In this document: piece after piece, positions 31,507-33,930 of the stretch
Layout of the letters: each line of letters starts with the position of its first letter
Numbering within the stretch: position 1 is the stretch's first letter
The notes under the pieces: model-generated
Told to the model about the DNA's origin: nothing
Seen by the model: only the letters and a program-made list of their open reading frames with translations
Databases searched by the model: none
Origin: Candidatus Cloacimonadota bacterium
Lineage (GTDB): Bacteria; Cloacimonadota; Cloacimonadia; Cloacimonadales; Cloacimonadaceae
NCBI GenBank assembly: GCA_029561955.1
Contig: JAKQWO010000005.1
Location: 1 to 33,930, forward strand
Length of the DNA: 33,930 nucleotides
Direction: 5' to 3'
Made by a program: the position numbers and the translations under genes

Positions 31507-32412
31507 ATGTTGTTATCCAGCTTTTTAAACCCGCGCACCATCCTGATTGAGCGGGATGCGCTTGAGCGGGAGCAAATATATAAAAACATGATAGATGCGA
31601 TTTGTAAGCTATATCATAAGGAAGCACATTCCTGCAGCGATCTGCTGTTGGAAAAGATCTTGGAGCGGGATCGGGAAGCCAGCGTGGGCTATCCTTCGGG
31701 TTTGGCCATTCCGCACGTGCGTCTGGATGATTTTCATGACACGGTGTTGTGTCTCTGCTTTTTGAAGCATCCCATAGATTATGAGGGCGTGGAAGTACGC
31801 TGGATTGCCATGATTCTCACGGATATAGCTTCCTCAAGGCTTTATCTCAATATCGTTGCGGCGTTGCTGAAGGTATCCAAGGATGCGGATTTTATCCAGC
31901 GGGTTTTTGCCTGTGAAAACGCACATGATATCTTTGTGGCTTTTACCAAAGAGAAGATACAGATCAGCAAGAGCCTGCATTTATCCGACATCATGACCAC
32001 CAATCCGATCACGGTTGCACCGGATGCCACCTTGGGTGAGCTCAATTCTTTGATCAATAAATATGGGCATGCCGTTTTTCCCGTGGTGGATAAAGCGGGG
32101 CGTTTTGTGGGCGAGGCGCACATCCTCAATATGCTCAAGATAGGGGTGCCGGATTATATGCTGAGCATGAACAATCTCAATTTTCTGCAATCGGTAGAGC
32201 CCCTGGAAAGGATTTTTGAGCAGGAACATGACCTTCTGGTGCAGGATTTTATGGATAAAGAACCGCCAACTTTGGAGCCCTCGGCCTCGATCATTGAGAC
32301 GGTAAGCATGATGATCCATCGTAATAAGCGAGTTTTCTGTGTGGTCGAGGGCGACAGTCTCAAGGGTGTAATCACAGCCAAAGATATAGTTAGAAAAGTG
32401 ATAAGGGCTTAA
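31507..32412 (+). CDS. PTS-IIA-like domain fused to a CBS domain pair
   Basis: This 301-residue cytoplasmic protein has an N-terminal domain of the fructose/nitrogen-type EIIA fold (residues 1-155), with the phospho-accepting His70 in GLAIPHVR. A CBS pair follows (about 158-300): LSDIMTTNPITVAPDATL with GHAVFPVVDKAGRFVGE, then VQDFMDKEPPTLEPSAS with KRVFCVVEGDSLKGVITAKDI. CBS pairs usually bind adenine nucleotides and adjust a transporter or enzyme. AGGAG precedes the ATG. The permease gene begins 2 bases after its stop, so this protein most likely regulates it (inference). No EIIB, EIIC, HPr or EI genes are nearby. Confidence 0.88.
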   Translation: MLLSSFLNPRTILIERDALEREQIYKNMIDAICKLYHKEAHSCSDLLLEKILERDREASVGYPSGLAIPHVRLDDFHDTVLCLCFLKHPIDYEGVEVRWIAMILTDIASSRLYLNIVAALLKVSKDADFIQRVFACENAHDIFVAFTKEKIQISKSLHLSDIMTTNPITVAPDATLGELNSLINKYGHAVFPVVDKAGRFVGEAHILNMLKIGVPDYMLSMNNLNFLQSVEPLERIFEQEHDLLVQDFMDKEPPTLEPSASIIETVSMMIHRNKRVFCVVEGDSLKGVITAKDIVRKVIRA

Positions 32413-32414
32413 AA

Positions 32415-33713
32415 ATGATGATTTTCATGTTAATCGCCTTGGCTATCTTTGTGGCTACCTATGTGTTGATCATCACAGAGTGGGTCAATAAGATGTTAGC
32501 CGCCATGATCGGAGGCTTTTTGATCATCCTCACGGGGATATTACATCAGCATGAAGCGCTTTTGGCGGTGGACTGGAATGTGATCTTCTTTTTGATCGGC
32601 ATGATGATGGTGATCTCGGTGCTCAAGAAAACTGGCGTCTTCATGTATCTGGCGATCAAGACAGCCAAGGTGGCTCGGGGTAAGCCCTTATGGATAATGA
32701 TCTTGATGTTTTTGGTCACGGCATTTCTTTCTGCTTTTTTGGGTAGCGTGACCACGGTGATGATCTTGGTGCCGGTGGTGATATTGATCTGCGCTGAACT
32801 CAAGATCTCGCCTGTTTCATTTATCATCACGATGGTAATCGCCTCCAACATGGGTGGTGCGGCTACGATGGTGGGCGACCCTCCCAACATCCTGATCGGC
32901 AGCGCCACGTCTTACACCTTTTTGGACTTCCTCTTCAATCTCACTCCGCCGATATTGATCGCTTCAGGTACTAGCGTGGTTTTGATGTATCTGATCTATC
33001 ACAAAAAGCTCAAAGTTACAAACGAGAATAGAGCACGCCTGCTCAGCTACAAAGAAGATACGCTGATCAAAGACAAAAAGCTGTTGATCCGCAGCTTGGT
33101 CGTGTTAGGCTTGATGTTGATTGCTTTGGCGATGCAGAGTATTTTGCACATCGAAATTGCCACCATATCCATGACGGCGGGACTGATACTGCTCTTGATG
33201 AGCGACCGCAAAGAAGTGGATCAGGTGCTGACGCATGATATTGATTGGGTGACGCTGTTTTTCTTTATCGGGCTGTTCATTTTGGTGGAAAGCCTGGTGA
33301 AAACGGGGCTGATTGATAAAATGGCCAATACCATCGTGGCATCCACACAAGGAAATACCAAAAAAGCATCAATGATGATACTCTGGATGTCTGGAATACT
33401 TTCTGCTTTTATTGACAACGTCCCTTTCGTGGCAGCGATGATCCCCATGGTGAAAACGATGGGAAATATGTTAGGTGCAGGAGTGGATATGCATCCGGTG
33501 TGGTGGGCTCTGTCTCTGGGAACCTGCCTGGGCGGTAATGGAACACTGATCGGAGCATCGAGTAACATCGTGGCGGTGGGAATCTCCAACCGCAACGGCT
33601 ATCCCATCAGCTTCAAGCAATTTACGGTTATAGGTGCGCTGTTCACCCTCAATACCCTGGTGGTTTCGGCGGTATATATCTTGGTGAGGTATTTCTGGAT
33701 CAGGGGTTTATAG
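32415..33713 (+). CDS. ArsB/NhaD-type ion transporter (12-TM permease)
   Basis: This 432-residue membrane protein belongs to the ion transporter superfamily that includes ArsB, NhaD and the P protein. The two hairpin motifs that line the ion path are clear: GGAATMVGDPPNILIG (about 147-162) and GGNGTLIGASSNIV (373-386), which are internal repeats in inverted topology. Many hydrophobic segments fill the chain. The substrate may be Na+/H+, a dicarboxylate or an oxyanion; sequence alone does not tell. No arsR or arsC is nearby, which argues against arsenite. The ATG lies 2 bases after the IIA/CBS stop with AAGGGC as ribosome site. Coupling to the IIA/CBS protein suggests nucleotide- or phosphorylation-dependent control. 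Confidence 0.88.
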   Translation: MMIFMLIALAIFVATYVLIITEWVNKMLAAMIGGFLIILTGILHQHEALLAVDWNVIFFLIGMMMVISVLKKTGVFMYLAIKTAKVARGKPLWIMILMFLVTAFLSAFLGSVTTVMILVPVVILICAELKISPVSFIITMVIASNMGGAATMVGDPPNILIGSATSYTFLDFLFNLTPPILIASGTSVVLMYLIYHKKLKVTNENRARLLSYKEDTLIKDKKLLIRSLVVLGLMLIALAMQSILHIEIATISMTAGLILLLMSDRKEVDQVLTHDIDWVTLFFFIGLFILVESLVKTGLIDKMANTIVASTQGNTKKASMMILWMSGILSAFIDNVPFVAAMIPMVKTMGNMLGAGVDMHPVWWALSLGTCLGGNGTLIGASSNIVAVGISNRNGYPISFKQFTVIGALFTLNTLVVSAVYILVRYFWIRGL

Positions 33714-33930
33714 CGTCCACCGGCTACCTGACCACCATCTGTTTGAATTACTGGAAAATCCACATTACCAGTGGGTCTCAATTTGCACCATAGAATACGT
33801 TCACCCTAACTGCCATCCCTTTATCCTTCTATTCGTGTCAATTCGTATGCCTTCATGGAAATAAAAAAGAAGGCTCAGGTTCGATAGGTGTGGATAGAAG
33901 CAACGACACCAGAGTTGCTGCCCCCAAGCT
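33714..33930. other. Downstream intergenic region
   Basis: No gene is supported. It holds an inverted ACACGAATT-type repeat (33826-33848) and a weak ACTGG/CCAGT inverted repeat near 33750-33772. No convincing terminator for the permease gene was found. Confidence 0.5.

Noticed and set aside
33599-33781. 60-codon minus-strand frame at the permease 3' end
   Set aside because: Mostly antisense to the permease C-terminus, with no ribosome site.

Overview
The window reads as a chromosomal segment of a Gram-negative anaerobic or fermentative bacterium. Secreted proteins carry FlgD-like (type IX-style) C-terminal sorting domains, there is an orphan glutamate-mutase MutL/ASKHA protein, and gaps are filled with short palindromes. 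Together these point to Cloacimonadota (WWE1) or a close neighbour in the Fibrobacterota-Chlorobiota-Bacteroidota area. This placement is inference: no rRNA gene is present. I see no insertion sequence, phage, CRISPR array or resistance island; genes are mostly housekeeping and intact.

Layout. (1) 1-5300, all minus: a cyclic-nucleotide-binding-domain protein cut by the window edge, then an operon read as fabI, a catalytically degenerate dihydroorotase-like protein, a TldE-like protein and tldD. (2) 5637-7528, minus: probable unit of promoter, tRNA-fMet, tRNA-Met, tRNA-Arg(TCT), tRNA-His, ROK sugar kinase, a small FlgD-domain protein and a strong terminator. (3) 7560-8467: gene-free, hairpin-rich, with one copy of a long palindromic repeat. 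(4) 8531-12876, plus: M3 oligopeptidase with terminator; then gcvH, gmk, an omega-like RNA polymerase subunit with an acidic tail, and a family 4 uracil-DNA glycosylase. (5) 12957-19796, minus: a 925-residue secreted protein with a textbook sigma70-type promoter and a heterodimeric ABC exporter pair. (6) 19797-21871: repeats, a lipoprotein gene, repeats. (7) 21872-26915, minus: operon purS-purQ-comF-(136 aa unknown)-mutL-like-(376 aa unknown). (8) 26916-27529: repeats. (9) 27595-29041, plus: YtfJ/GerW-like protein and lipoate-protein ligase. (10) 29216-31435, minus: an ABC exporter preceded by a previously easy-to-miss 59-codon membrane or secreted peptide gene and an attenuator-like hairpin. 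(11) 31507-33713, plus: a PTS-IIA/CBS protein coupled to an ArsB/NhaD-type permease.

How parts fit. GcvH is the lipoyl carrier and LplA the ligase that could lipoylate it, although they lie 17 kb apart. TldD and TldE form a known heterodimeric protease. PurS and PurQ are two of three FGAM synthetase parts; PurL is not in the window. The ABC pair shows the asymmetric catalytic sites expected of heterodimeric exporters.

The best candidates for something undescribed are the 59-aa peptide/attenuator/ABC unit (29216-31435), the MutL-like/376-aa/136-aa trio (21872-25296), the acidic-tailed omega subunit, and the degenerate dihydroorotase in the fabI-tldD operon. All functional statements come from reading motifs by eye; no database search was run.
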